DNA from: Cyrtodaria siliqua
Taxonomy: Eukaryota; Mollusca; Bivalvia; Adapedonta; Hiatellidae
Direction of reading: 5' to 3'
Assembly: GCA_037043455.1 (NCBI GenBank)
Contig: JAWPHD010001140.1
Span: 124,001-188,000 of the forward strand
DNA length: 64,000 nt
Position numbers and translations under genes: made by a program. Below, piece after piece: positions 1 to 13,800 of the stretch. Positions within the stretch are counted from its first letter, which is position 1. Every line of letters starts with the position of its first letter. The notes below the pieces were generated by a model. The model was not told the origin of the DNA. It saw only the letters and a program-made list of their open reading frames with translations, and did no database searches.

Positions 1-555
1 CTTTTTATCTGCCAGTTTGTTGATATCAATAAAAGCTCGCACTTGTTAAACAACATCCCGATTTAATCAATAACAACAGAGTTATCGCCCTTAAATGTAT
101 TTACATGTATATTCTAACTTTTCACATAATCATACATATCCTAGTATTCATTTTAGCAAGTAGAGTGAGACAGGCCCTCTTGGGTCTCTTGTTATGATTT
201 TATAAGTTGAAAGTAACAGTTCAAAAGCAAAAATAATACCCTACTATACTAATGACATAACACACCAGTATATATATGTTGTTTAATTATGTTTATTTAC
301 GAAGATACTCCTCTTGTGTGTAACGTTGTCAATGATCTTTGTAAAGAACAGTACAATTATATTAATAATTATTTTAATAATATTACACACATAAACAAAA
401 GGCATTACGCCCAACAGTTCACATGCAAATAGTACATACATATATAAACATGTATATGAAATACAATCAACATTTCCAAATGTGTGTGCTTTTTAAGTTT
501 CAAGGCATATGTTTTTAGCTTAACAATATTTTACAACAAATACTTATATTTTTGA
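1..555. other. AT-rich DNA, no gene seen
   Basis: No open frame, splice-bounded exon or clear repeat structure could be supported here. The stretch may include the untranslated 3' part of the decayed LINE that lies just to its right on the minus strand. Confidence 0.4.
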
Positions 556-559
556 AACG

Positions 560-1760
560 AATAGTCATCAGTAATGGCAAAAGTACATTTATGTTTGTGG
601 ACAAAACACGTAGAAAGGTGATAGTTATTTATAAAATATGTCTCTTATGACTGAAAACTGACAGGTTCTTTAATAAGTTCGTGCTTTCTGTTCTATACAT
701 TTTGGTATGTTTAGCCGTTTCCTGAAATATGTGTTAACATATTCTTTGCTTATATCATGATTTTGTGGAAACTCCAATACAAAGTGGAATTCTACTGCTT
801 CTGCCAACTTCACGTTCATGACTAGAGAATCTAAGTTTTGTAAAAGGAAAGTCCTAAATTTATTTATATTGGAGTATGTCTAAATAATATTTCAACCTGA
901 AATCTGATCTTATTCTTTACGTACTAGCTCTAGTGGAAGCCAATAATTTGACATTCCAATTTTGTATTAACATATCCTTTACTGGTTGTTTAAATATAAT
1001 AATGAAGTATGTTGTGTTTTCTGCTCATTTCTAACTCCAAAAAATCCTGTTCGTTCCAATAATCCTTTAACTTGAGATGCGTATAATTTCTAACCAGAAT
1101 CTTATGATATAATCCATACGTTGACTTTTTAAAGGATCTCTCCCGAGTTCTCCATATGCGAAATTGTTTTGAGTTTGTGTTTTAACACATAAAAGCTGTT
1201 TTCAAAATTTAAGTTGTACTTTTTATAGTCTTTCCGCCTTTGAGAATCCGAATACCTCTGCGCTATAATTTAAAATAGGCAAACTGAGTTTGTCGAAAAA
1301 ATGTCTAAAGTATGGCTAACAGATAAGTCCGTAAATTGACTTATATATGATTTTATGTGAATAATAGATTTCTTTTGATCTGACCACCAAATTTTTAATA
1401 ATAACTCTGCAGTATATCTACTCTATCTGGTGGCCCTTGTTCGGTATTCGAAAATATCACTATGTCATCAGCATATGGGAGTAGTAACAGCTTTGACATT
1501 CTAGTATCGATACCTTCAAAACCATGCAATGTTCTAAGTCATTCACATACATGGAAAATATGAAAGATAACAAACAATCCCATGTGTCTTTCCCAGAAAA
1601 CAGCTAAAACTGCCACTAAGCTGGTTTTCATATGTAACTCTTGATTATAGTTGTATACAATGATTTAATAATATTTAGAATTTTTCCTCGGACTCCATAT
1701 TGTATAATTTATGGAATATATTTTCTCTAACCGACAGGTCAAAGGCTTACTTTACATATA
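560..1760 (-). pseudogene. Decayed LINE reverse transcriptase, C-terminal half
   Basis: Read on the minus strand, this stretch encodes broken pieces of a non-LTR retrotransposon polymerase. Motif A of the RT palm (AFD) lies near 1745, followed by a fragment like GKILNIIKSLY. Motif C reads LLLPYADDIVIFSNT near 1440-1490. Downstream pieces such as LPILNYSAEVFGF and NNFAYGELGR match the thumb and connection part of bivalve LINE proteins as I know them. Stops and frame changes occur throughout; for example, the frame changes between MYVNDLEHCM and the YADD box. The copy has no visible N-terminal endonuclease, which fits 5' truncation. It is a dead insertion, and clade assignment (Jockey/CR1/RTE-like) is not possible by eye. 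Confidence 0.8.
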
Positions 1761-1914
1761 TTGTTTTTCATTCAATATACGATGTATCAAACCATGCAGA
1801 ACAAATAAGTTATCTAATATGTTGGTGCGGAGTCTAAATGCACGCCATTATCATATGGGGAAGTCGTACACTAAGTTTGATTTCATCCCGTTCAGCAGTT
1901 CAGGAGAAGATATG

Positions 1915-1975
1915 GTAACGGACGGACGGAGGGATAGACGGATGGACAGAACAGACGGACAATCGGGGGAAAATG
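1915..1975. repeat. GGAC-rich microsatellite-like tail
   Basis: Tandem GGAC/GGAT tetranucleotides beginning at about 1918, degenerate to the right. They follow a stretch (about 1800-1915) that looks like the end of a dispersed element. A purer array of the same ACGG type occurs at 51056-51115, so this looks like the 3' tail of a repeat family rather than an independent microsatellite. Confidence 0.6.
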
Positions 1976-2004
1976 TTAATATAGATCTACCCTGTATTAT
2001 GCAA

Positions 2005-2336
2005 AACGTTGGTATAATAATTGCGCGTTGTGTATATAAAATCAGCTTCGTCTTATTTACTTCTCCGGCGCAGTAAATCCATTGTTACCAGTTCAACAGA
2101 ATACTACACTGCAACCAGTCGTCTGCTTAGATTGTCGTTTTTTGGAAGACCATGTGTTCCTGTCTGCTCCAGTACCAGCAGTGTTCTTTGGTTCCCGCCA
2201 TAGAACTTGTGAATGAGTTACAGAGTTTAAGTTACCGTGTATCTTTGATAAATAAGAAGACCATATTACAGCAATGTAGAATGATGTTTTTAGCTTTAAG
2301 TGCGAACAATGCCCGTGGATCTAGTTTATCAATATT
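2005..2336 (+). other. Possible decayed coding fragment, unrecognised
   Basis: Two overlapping short open frames (2021-2203 and 2152-2340) cover this stretch. Neither has clean splice sites, a recognisable domain or an obvious start. They may be a relic of a protein-coding segment. I do not recognise it. Confidence 0.2.
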
Positions 2337-2340
2337 TTAA

Positions 2341-2883
2341 AGGGAATGTAGCGACACAGCCAAACAAGAGCTGTTATTGAGAGTTCTGAAAAACTTGGAA
2401 AAAGGTGAAAGAACTATCAAAATCGGATGATAAACAAAAAAGATATGGCCATTTAAAGGTTGTTCTAAAACGAATATGGAATCCGCCATTTTTAGAACTA
2501 TGACGTCATAGTTCCATATTACCATATATGGAATATTGATAAATATCATTTAAAATGAAGAAAATCACTGCAAATGAACGATATTTTTACTGGTCATATA
2601 AAGCATTATTGCCATTAAGTATTACATAGTTTTCATACAGTTGCTGTCATTTTTTCCCTATAAATCAGTAAATTTTCATATTTATAAATATTCCATATAT
2701 GGTCAATTAGAGCCGTGATGTCATAGCTCTCAAAATGGCCGCTTCCATATCCGTTTTAACAGAAACTTCAAATGATCATATCTTCTTTGTTTATCATCCG
2801 ATTTTGATAATTCTTTCACCTTTATTCAATTTTTTCAGAACTCTCAATTATAAATATGGTTTGGCTGTGGCGCTACATTCCCT
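2341..2883. mobile_element. MITE with about 200-bp terminal inverted repeats and TTAA duplication
   Basis: The first ~205 bp (2341-2545) are a clear inverted copy of the last ~200 bp (2690-2883). Both ends read AGGGAATGTAGCG inward. The element is flanked on each side by TTAA (2337-2340 and 2884-2887), the expected target-site duplication of TTAA-specific transposases such as piggyBac-like enzymes. There is no coding capacity inside, so it is a non-autonomous element. The arms differ by scattered substitutions, so it is not brand new. Confidence 0.85.
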
Positions 2884-2889
2884 TTAACG

Positions 2890-4390
2890 GCAAAAAGGTG
2901 TTTGTCTTCCAAAATGTCATGATGCCATGAATATCTTTTAAAATAAATGATTGTTTTGTAAACAACACATTTATTGTTTTATAAGTTATTCAAAATAAGG
3001 AAGCACATCCAAACAAACAAAATAACAATTTATTTAATTTCTTTGAGGGACACATGGCAATCTTTCACATTTTTGCATATCAATATTAAGCAAACGTCCA
3101 TAAAAGGATATCATAAGAGGGTAGTCTTTGATAAAAAAAATCTTAAAGTAGTGGTGTCCTCGTTCCGTTAGTTTGTTGAAGATTTCGCAAGAACAGCCAC
3201 ATTAGTTTCTAAAAAGATTTGTTAAAGTGTCTCCTATATTTAAATTAAACATAAATCAGCCCTGTGATAGAGGAACACGTAACTCCAGGGCCATTGTAGA
3301 TTAAAGCTCAGCACTATATGCAAAATGTCATGACTGTAGTCAAAACTGTTCTTTTGTCAAAATCGTGAAAAAGTAAAACGTGTAAACATGATAACATTTA
3401 TCTTAGCCATTTTCTCTGTGTGTGTCTGTTAAATGTGAGTGGTGAAGTAAAATTTTTTTTCATGAATATAGTAGAGTTATATAACATTTGTCCCCAGGTC
3501 GTTTTCACATATAAGTGTGTGTTGTTTTAACATTTGTGTAAGATTTACATTTAAAGTAACATTGCCTTACATTTGTGACAGTTTCACATACCGTTTTCGC
3601 GTTCAAGCTTCCTACATGCAGATCCACAATCTTATTGCAGTACCGATACATAACATAAAACTATGATAGCTATATTTGATTCTCCTGGCTTGGTACTTCA
3701 TGAGATTAGAACCAAGTAGGCCTTGTTAAGTCCTTTTAAAGCAAACCTGTTTAAGCAATGCATCTTCACCGAAACTGGTGATTTTTTATAAACCATCCGG
3801 AGTAGTCTCATTTCTGCGTTTACGTATGGACACCGTGGTATGGAATACAAATTAAATTAGTATATGGGACTGGGGAGTGTCTTGATCAATTAAGAATTGA
3901 TTTTCATTTTTGCAGCGTTTATACGGTTTGAAGCACTGGTCTTAAATGGCAAATTTGGCGAATTATTGTAAGTTTGTCATTCGCTACTACCGTTTAAAAC
4001 CGCATTACGCCTAAACAACGTGCGTCGTGGAACTTACCATTTACTATCCGCGTTTAAAACTGCATAAACGCTAAAAAATTAAGATCAATTATTATATAAA
4101 CTGTATTTGCCCGTCTCTATAGTACCAACAATAACGTGCCTTGAGAAAATAATAAAGATAACAAAGGCAAGAAAGACAACTACCGTCAGGGTATTTTCAG
4201 ACAGTGGAATAAACTCTTTCTAATGAGACACATTCGATGCGCGCGCATTAGCTTCGATTCTTTGAAAAGTGAAGTTTACTCGAAATCGGACGTTTTTTTC
4301 AAATGAATATAATAATTACTCCATACATATTACTTTGCGGTTTATTTTCCTCGCACAAATATACAGTCGAGTTTCCAATCTGAAAACAAG
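2890..4390. other. Non-coding, with a weak internal duplication
   Basis: No supportable gene. Near 3985-4080 the sequence repeats a motif (CGTTTAAAAC followed by GCAT, then ACGCTAAA or ACGCCTAAA) in two diverged copies, suggesting an old short tandem duplication. Confidence 0.35.
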
Positions 4391-4394
4391 TACC

Positions 4395-4515
4395 AAGAAT
4401 GTTGTCTTTAGTGCAGCAGTTGTTACCTTTAGTGCAAACTTTTGTGTTACCTTTAGTTTAGGTTGTTACCTTTAGTCTCAAAAGTGTTACCTTCCTTTAG
4501 TGCAGTTGTTACCTT
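4395..4515. repeat. Degenerate GTTACCTTTAGT tandem repeat
   Basis: The dodecamer GTTACCTTTAGT recurs about six times with spacers of variable length, interspersed with AGTGCA. It is too irregular for a simple microsatellite. Confidence 0.6.
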
Positions 4516-4589
4516 TAGGGTTGCAACAGTCGTTAACCACTTGGACACGGCGACGGCACCCCACACTCATAAAACTTTAATTGGTTTTT

Positions 4590-4845
4590 CCTTGATAAGT
4601 GGATGCACATATACATTTTGGGGCCATATGTATGCGTATACTGTTGACTTTTATGCAGTATGGGGTCAATGGGTTCAAGGTTAAGGTTACAATGACCTGG
4701 TAATTAAACACATTGTCCGCTCTATAACTCAAGCCTGCTAGCCATATGCATTATACGTCACCGATAGACAGGCCATGGAGAAAGGATGAACCTATACATG
4801 TTGGGGTCAATAAGTGCAAGGTAAAGGTCATTAACTGATAATGAA
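4590..4845. repeat. Dispersed repeat with AAGGT-rich blocks
   Basis: Contains two diverged copies of a block with GGGGTCAAT followed by CAAGGTTAAGGT or CAAGGTAAAGGTCA. This resembles a repeat style frequent in bivalve genomes and seen again at 56150-56515. It directly abuts the satellite array. Confidence 0.45.
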
Positions 4846-4849
4846 ATAC

Positions 4850-7800
4850 CTCCTCCGTTCTATGACAGCAGTAGAAAGTAGAAAAAAAACTGCTATTAAC
4901 AATTTCAAGTGGGCTGGTATTAGTAGGCTTGAAATCCAGAGAGACTGCATATCTGTGATGTTGATCGTCCCGCCGGCAACACCCGAAACCCGACGACCAG
5001 ACGTGTTTTTGACTACTTTCGAACTTTCAATCATACAGCAGTAGAAGCAAAACTGTGATGAATGGTCTCAAATGGTGTGATTTTAGTAGCACTACCAAAA
5101 GGCTTTAAAAAAACGCTGCGCCAGCATGTCTATGATGTTGATCTTCCCGCCGGCAACACTCATTATCTGACGACCAGACGTGTTTTTACTACTTTCGAAC
5201 ATTCAGTCATACAGCGGTAGAACCAAAATTGTGATAAACGGTCTCAAATGGTGTGACTTTAGTAGCACTATCAAAAGGCTTTTATAAAAAAAAATGCGCC
5301 AGCGTGTCTATGATGTTGATCTGCCCGTCGGCAACACTCGTTATCCGACGACCAGAAGTGTTTTTGACTACTTTCGAACTTTCAATCATACAGAAGTAGA
5401 ACCAAAACTGTGATAAACAGTCTGAAATGGTGTGATTTTAGTAGCACTACCAAAAGGCTTGAAAAAAACACTGCGCCAGCGTGTCTATGATATTGATCTG
5501 CCCGCCGGCAACACCCGAAACCCGACAAACACGCCATTTCGAGTCTAGTTCAGTGCAAACTTCAGTAACACAGCAGTATAACTAAAACGTCGATAAAGAA
5601 TTTCAAATAGGTTGATTCTAGTAGCACTACCAAAGGTCTTTAAAAAAACACTGCGCCAGCATGTCTATGATGTTGATCTGCCCGCCGGCAATACTCGTTA
5701 TCCGACAGAAAACGCACGTTCAAATGTACCGTTATTCGAATTCAGTACTACAGCAGTAGAAAAAAAACTGCGATAAACTATCTCAAATGGTGTGATTTTA
5801 GTAGCACTACCAAAAGGCTTTTATAAAAAAACTGCGCGAGCGTGTCTATGATGTTGATCTGCCCGTCGGCAACTCTCGTTATCCGACGACCAGACGTGTT
5901 TTTGACTACTTTCGAACTTTCAATCATACAGCAGTAGAACCAAAACTGTGATAAACGGTCTGAAATGGTGTGATTTTAGTAACACTACCAAAAGGCTTTA
6001 AAAAAACACTGCGCCAGCGTGTCTTTGATATTGATCTGCCCGCCGGCAACACCCGAAACCCGACAAAAACGCCATTTCGAGTCTATTTCAGTGCAAATTT
6101 CAGTAACACAGCAGTAGAAATAAAACGTTGAAAAAGAATTTCGAATAGGTTGATTCTAGTAGCACTACCAAAGGTCTTTAAAAAAACACTACGCCAGCAA
6201 GTCTATGATGTTGACCTGCCCGCCGGCAACACTCGTTATCCGACAGAAAACGCACGTTCAAATGTACCGTTATTCGACTTCAGTACTACAGCAGTAGAAC
6301 AAAAACTGCGATAAACAATCTCAAATGGTGTGTTTTTAGTACCACTAAAAGGCTTTTATAAAAAACTGCGCCAGCGTGTCTATGATGTTGATCTGCCCGC
6401 CGGCAACACTCGTTATCCGACGACCAGACGTGTTTTTGACTACTTTCGAACTATCAATCATACAGCAGTAGAACCAAAACTGTGATAAACGGTCGGAAAT
6501 GGTGTGATTTTAGTAGCACTACCAAAAGGCTTTAAAAAAACACTGCGCCAGCGTGTCTATGTAATGATCTGCCCGCCGGCAACACCCTAAACCCGAAAAA
6601 AAAAGCCATTTCGAGTCTATTTCAGTGCAAACTTCAGTAACACAGCAGTAGAACTAAAACGTAGATAAAGAATTTTAAATAGGTTGATTCTTGTAGCACT
6701 ACCAAAGGTCTTTAAAAAAAAAACTACGCCAGCATTTCTATGATGTTGACCTGCCCGCCGGCAACACTCGTTATCCGACAGAAAACGCACGTTCAAATGT
6801 ACCGTTATTCGACTTCAGTACTACAGCAGTAGAACAAAAACTGCGATAAACTATCTCAAATGGTGTGATTTTAGTAGCACTACCAAAAGGCTTTCATAAA
6901 AAAAACTGCGCAAGCGTGTCTATGATGTTGATCTGCCCGTCGGCAACACTCGTTATCCGACAGAAAACGCACGTTCCAATGTACCGTTATTCGACTTCAG
7001 TACTACAGCAGTAGAACAAAAATTGCGATAAACTATCTCAAATGGTGTGATTTTAGTAGCATTACCAAAAGGCTTTTATAAAAAACTGCGCCAGCGTGTC
7101 TATGATGTTGATCTGCCCGCCGGCAACACTCTTTATCCGACGACCAGACGTGTTTTTGACTACTTTCGAACTATCAGTCATACAGCAGTAGAACCAAAAC
7201 TGTGATAAACGGTCGGAAATGGTGTGATTTTAGTAGCACTACCAAAAGGCTTTAAAAAAACACTGCGCCAGCGTGTCTATGTAATTATCTGCCCGCCGGC
7301 AACACCCGAAACCCGAAAAAAAACGCCATTTCGAGTCTATTTCAGTGCAAACTTCAGTAACACAGCAGTAGAACTAAAACGTTGATAAGGAATTTTAAAT
7401 AGGTTGATTCTTGTAGCACTACCAAAGGTCTTTAAAAAAAAACTACGCCAGCATGTCTATGATGTTGACCTGCCCGCCGGCAACACTCGTTATCCGACAG
7501 AAAACGCACGTTCAAATGTACCGTTATTCGACTTCAGTACTACAGCAGTAGAACAAAAATTGCGATAAACTATCTCAAATGGTGTGATTTTAGTAGCATT
7601 ACCAAAAGGCTTTGATAAAAAACTGCGCCAGCGTGTCTATGATGTTGATCTGCCCGCCGGCAACACTCGTTATACGACGACCAGACGTGTTTTTGACTAC
7701 TTTCGAACTATCAATCATACAGCAGTAGAACCAAAATTGTGATAAACGGTCGGAAATGGTGTGATTTTAGTAGCACTACCAAAAGGCTTTAAAAAAACAC

Positions 7801-10800
7801 TGCGCAAGCGTGTCTATGTAATGATCTGCCCGCCGGCAACACCCTAAACCCGAAAAAAAAAGCCATTTCGAGTCTATTTCAGTGCAAACTTCAGTAACAC
7901 AGCAGTAGAACTAAAACGTAGATAAAGAATTTTAAATAGGTTGATTCTTGTAGCACTACCAAAGGTCTTTAAAAAAAAAACTACGCCAGCATTTCTATGA
8001 TGTTGACCTGCCCGCCGGCAACACTCGTTATCCGACAGAAAACGCACGTTCAAATGTACCGTTATTCGACTTCAGTACTACAGCAGTAGAACAAAAACTG
8101 CGATAAACTATCTCAAATGGTGTGATTTTAGTAGCACTACCAAAAGGCTTTCATAAAAAAAACTGCGCAAGCGTGTCTATGATGTTGATCTGCCCGTCGG
8201 CAACACTCGTTATCCGACGACCAGACGTGTTTTTGACTACTTTTGAACTTTCAATCATACAGCAGTAGAACCAAAACTGTGATAAACGGTCGGAAATGGT
8301 GTGATTTTAGTAGCACTACCAAAAGGCTTTAAAAAAACACTGCGCCAGCGTGTCTATGATATTGATCTGCCCGCCGGCAACACCCGAAACCCGACAAAAA
8401 CGCCATTCCGAGTCTAGTTCAGTGCAAATTTCAGTAACACAGCAGTAGAAATAAAACGTTGATAAAGAATTTCAAATAGGTTGATTCTAGTAGATGTTGA
8501 TCTGACCGCCGGCAACACTCGTTATCCGACAGAAAACGCACGTTCAAATGTACCGTTATTCGACTTCAGTACTACAGCAGTAGAACAAAAACTGCGATAA
8601 ACTATCTCAAATGGTGTGATTTTAGTAGCACTACCAAAAGGCTTTTATAAAAAACTGCGCCAGCGTGTCTATGATGTTGATCTGCCCGTCGGCAACACTC
8701 GTTATCCGACGACCAGACGTGTTTTTGACTACTTTCGAACTTTCAATCATACAGCAGTAGAACCAAAACTGTGATAAACGGTCTGAAATGGTGTGATTTT
8801 AGTAGCACTACCAAAAGGCTTTAAAAAAACACTGCGCCAGCGTGTCTATGATATTGATATGCCCGCCGGCAACACCCGAAACCCGACAAAAACGTCATTC
8901 CGAGTCTAGTTCAGTGCAAACTTCAGTAACTCAGCAGTAGAAATAAAACGTTGATAAAGAATTTCAAATAGGTTGATTCTAGTAGCACTACCAAAGATCT
9001 TTAAAAAAAACACTGCGCCAGCATGTCTATGATGTTGATCTGACCGCCGGCAACACTCGTTATCCGACAGAAAACGCACGTTCAAATGTACCGATATTCG
9101 ACTTCAGTACTACAGCAGTAGAACAAAAACTGCGATAAACTATCTCAAATGGTGTGATTTTAGTAGCACTACCAAAAGGCTTTGATAAAAAACTGCGCCA
9201 GCGTGTCTATGATGTTGATCTGCCCGTCGGCAACACTCGTTATCCGACGACCAGACGTGTTTTTGACTACTTTCGAACATTCAATCATACAGCAGTAGAA
9301 CCAAAACTGTGATAAACGGTCTGAAATGGTGTGATTTTAGTAGCTCTACCAAAAGGCTTTAAAAAAACACTGCGCCACCGGCAACACCCGAAACCCTACA
9401 AAAACGCCATTTCGAGTCTATTTCAGTGCAAACTTCAGTAACACAGCAGTAGAACTAAAACGTTGATAAAGAATTTCAAATAGGTTGATTCTAGTAGCAC
9501 TACCAAAGGTCTTTAAAAAAACACTGCGCCAGCATGTCTATGATGTTGACCTGCCCGCCGGCAACACTCGTTATCCGACAGAAAACGCAAGTTCAAATGT
9601 ACCGTTATTCGACTTCAGAACTACATCAGTAGAACAAAAACTGCGATAAACAATCTCAAATGGTGTGATTTTAGTAGCACTACCAAAAGGCTTTTATAAA
9701 AAACTGCGCCAGCGTGTCTATGATGTTGATCTGCCCGCCGGCAACACTCGTTATCCGACGACCAGAAGTGTTTTTGACTACTTTCGAACTTTCAATCATA
9801 CAGCAGTAGAACCAAAAACTGTGATAAACAGTCTGAAATGGTGTGATTTTAGTAGCACTACCAAAAGGCTTGAAAAAGCCACTGCGCCAGCGTGTCTATG
9901 ATATTGATCTGCCCGCCGGCAACACCCGAAACCCGACAAAAATGCCATTTCGAGTCTATTTCAGTGCAAACTTCAGTAACACAGCAGTAGGACTAAAACG
10001 TTGATAAAGAATTTCAAATAGGTTGATTCTAGTAGCACTATCAAAAGTCTTTAAAAAAACACTGCGCCAGCATGTCTATGATGTTGATCTGCCCGCCGGC
10101 AACACTCGTTATCCGACAGAAAACGCACGTTCAAATGTACCGTTATTCGACTTCAGTACTACAGCAGTAGAACAACAACTGCGATAAACTATCTCAAATG
10201 GTGTGATTTTAGTAGCATTACCAAAAGGCTTTTATAAAAAACTGCGCCAGCGTGTCTATGATGTTGATCTGCCCGCCGGCAACACTCGTTATCCGACGAC
10301 CAGACGTGTTTTTGACTGCTTTCGAACTTTCAATCATACAGCAGTAGAACCAAAACTGTGATAAACGGTCGGAAATGGTGTGATTTTAGTAGCACTATCA
10401 AAAGGCTTTAATAAAACACTGCGCCAGCGTGTCTATGTAATGATCTGCCCGCCGGCAACACCCGAAATCCGAAAAAAAACGCCATTTCGAGTGTATTTCA
10501 ATGCAAACTTCAGTAACACAGCAGTAGAACTAAAACGTTGATAAATAATTTTAAATAGGTTGATTCTTGTAGCACTACCAAAGGTCTTTAAAACAAAACT
10601 ACGCCAGCATGTCTATGATGTTGACCTGCCCGCCGGCAACACTCGTTATCCGACAGAAAACGCACGTTCAAATGTACCATTATTCGACTTCAGTACTACA
10701 GCAGTAGAACAAAAACTGCGATAAACTATCTCAAATGGTGTGATTTTAGTAGCACTACCAAAAGGCTTTCATAAAAAACTGGCCAGCGTGTCTATGATGT

Positions 10801-13800
10801 TGATCTGCCAGTCGGCAACACTCGTTATCCGACGACCAGACGTGTTTTTGACTACTTTCGAACTTTCAATCATACAGCAGTAGAACCAAAACTGTGATAA
10901 ACGGTCTGAAATGGTGTGATTTTAGTAGCACTACCATAAGGCTTTAAAAAAACACTGCGCCAGCGTGTCTATGATATTGATCTGCCCGCCGGCAACACCC
11001 GAAACCCGACAAAAACGCCATTTCGAGTCTATTTCAGTGCAAATTTCAGTAACACAGCTGTAGAACTAAAACGTTGAAAAATAATTTCAAATAGGTTGAT
11101 TCTAGTAGCACTACCATAGGTCTTTAAAAAAACGCTGCGCCAGCATGTCTATGATGTTGACCTGCCCGCCGGCAACACTCGTTATCCGACAGAAAACGCA
11201 CGTTCAAATGTACCGTTATTCGACTTCAGTACTACAGCAGTAGAGCAAAAACTGCGATAAACTATCTCAAATGGTGTGATTTTAGTAGCACTACCAAAAG
11301 GCTTTCATAAAAAACTGCGCCAGCGTGTCTATGATGTTGATCTGCCCGTCGGCAACACTCGTTATCCGACGACCAGACGTGTTTTTGACTACTTTCGAAC
11401 ATTCAATCATACAGCAGTAGAACCAAAACTGTGATAAACGGTCGGAAATGGTGTGATTTTAGTAGCACTACCATAAGGCTTTAAAAAAACACTGCGCCAG
11501 CGTGTCTATGATATTGATCTGCCCGCCGGCAACACCCGAAACCCGACACAAACGCCATTTCGAGTCTATTTCAGTGCAAACTTCAGTAACACAGCTGTAG
11601 AACTAAAACGTTGAAAAATAATTTCAAATAGGTTGATTCTAGTAGCACTACCATAGGTCTTTAAAAAAATACTGCGCCAGCATGTCTATGATGTTGACCT
11701 GCCCGCCGGCAACACTCGTTATCCGACAGAAAACGCTCGTTTAAATGTACCGTTATTCGACTTCAGTACTACAGCAGTAGAACAAATACTGCGATAAACA
11801 ATCTCAAATGGTGTGATTTTAGTAGCACTACCAAAAGGCTTTGATAAAAAACTGCGCCAGCGTGTCTATGATGTTGATCTTCCCGCCGTCAACACTCGTT
11901 ATCCGACGACAAGACGTGTTTTTGACTACTTTCGAACTTTCAATCATACAGCAGTAGAACCAAAACTGTGATAAACGGTCTGAAATGGTTTGATTTTAGT
12001 AGCACTACCAAAAGGCTTTAAAAAAACACTGCGCCAGCGTGTCTATGATATTGATCTGCCCGCCGGCAACACCCGAAACCCGACAAAAACGCCATTCCGA
12101 GTCTAGTTCAGTGCAAACTTCAGTAACACAGCAGTAGAAATAAAACGTTGATAAAGAATTTCAAATAGGTTGATTCTAGTAGCACTACCAAAGATCTTTA
12201 AAAAAACACTGCGCCAGCGTGTCTATGATGTTGATCTGCCCGTCGGCAACACTCGTTATCCGACGAGCAGACGTGTTTTTGACTACTTTCGAACTTTCAA
12301 TCATACAGCAGTAGAACCAAAACTGTGATAAACGGTCTGAAATTGTGTGATTTTAGTAGCTCTACTAAATGGCTTTAAAAAAAACCTGCACCAGCGTGTC
12401 TATGATATTGATCTGCCCGCCGGCAACACCCGAAACTCTACAAAAACGCCATTTCGAGTCTATTTCAGTGCAAACTTCAGTAACACAGCAGTAGAACTAA
12501 AACGTTGATAAAGAATTTCAAATAGGTTGATTCTAGTAGCACTACCAAAGGTCTTTAAAAAAACACTGCGCCAGCATGTCTATGATGTTGAGCTGCCCGC
12601 CGGCAACACTCGTTATCCGACAGAAAACGCACGTTCAAATGTACCGTTATTCGACTTCAGTACTACAGCAGTAGAACAAAAACTGCGATAAACAATCTCA
12701 AATGGTGTGATTTTAGTAGCACTACCAAAAGGCTTTTATAAAAAACTGCGCCAGCGTATCTGTGATGTTGATCTTCCCGCCGGCAACACTCGTTATCCGA
12801 CGACCAGACGTGTTTTTGACTACTTTCGAACTTTCAATCATACAGCAGTAGAACCAAAAACTGTGATAAACGGTCTGAAATGGTGTGATTTTAGTAGCAC
12901 TACCAAAAGGCTTAAAAAAACACTGCGCCAGCGTGTCTATGATATTGATCTGCCCGCCGGCAACACCCGAAACCCGACAAAAACGCCATTTCGAGTCTAT
13001 TTCAGTGCAAACTTCAGTAACACAGCAGTAGAACTAAAACGTTGATAAAGAATTTCAAATAGGTTGATTCTAGTAGCACTACCAAAAGTCTTTAAAAAAC
13101 ACTGCGCCAGCATATGATGTTGATCTGCCCGCCGGCAACACTCGTTATCCGACAGAAAACGCACGTTCAAATGTACCGTTATTCGACTTCAGTACTGCAT
13201 CAGTAGAACAAAAACTGCGATAAACAATCTCAAATGATGTGATTTTAGTAGCACTACCAAAAGGCTTTCATAAAAAACTGCGCCAGCGTGTCTATGATGT
13301 TGATCTGCCCGCCGGCAACACTCGTTATCCGACGACCAGACGTGTTTTTGACTACTTTCGAACTTTCAATCATACAGCAGTAGAACCAAAACTGTGATAA
13401 ACGGTCGGAAATGGTGTTATTTTAGTAGCACTACCAAAAGGCTTTAAAAAAACACTGCGCCAGCGTGTCTATGATATTGATCTGCCCGCCGGCAACACCC
13501 GAAACCCGACAAAAACGCCATTTCGAGCCTATTTCAGTGCAAACTTCAGTAACACAGCAGTAGAACTAAAACGTTGATAAAGAATTTCAAATAGGTTGAT
13601 TCTAGTAGCACTACCAAAAGTCTTTAAAAAACACTGCGCCAGCATATGATGTTGATCTGCCCGCCGGCAACACTCGTTATCCGACAGAAAACGCACGTTC
13701 AAATGTACCGTTATTCGACTTCAGTACTGCATCAGTAGAACAAAAACTGCGATAAACAATCTCAAATGATGTGATTTTAGTAGCACTACCAAAAGGCTTT

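Noticed and set aside
12707..13045. 112-codon open frame in the satellite (LPAGNTRYPTT)
   Set aside because: Monomers of ~179 bp shift frame at each unit, and only copies with an extra A stay open. Conservation is at the nucleotide level in all monomers, so a protein is not supported.
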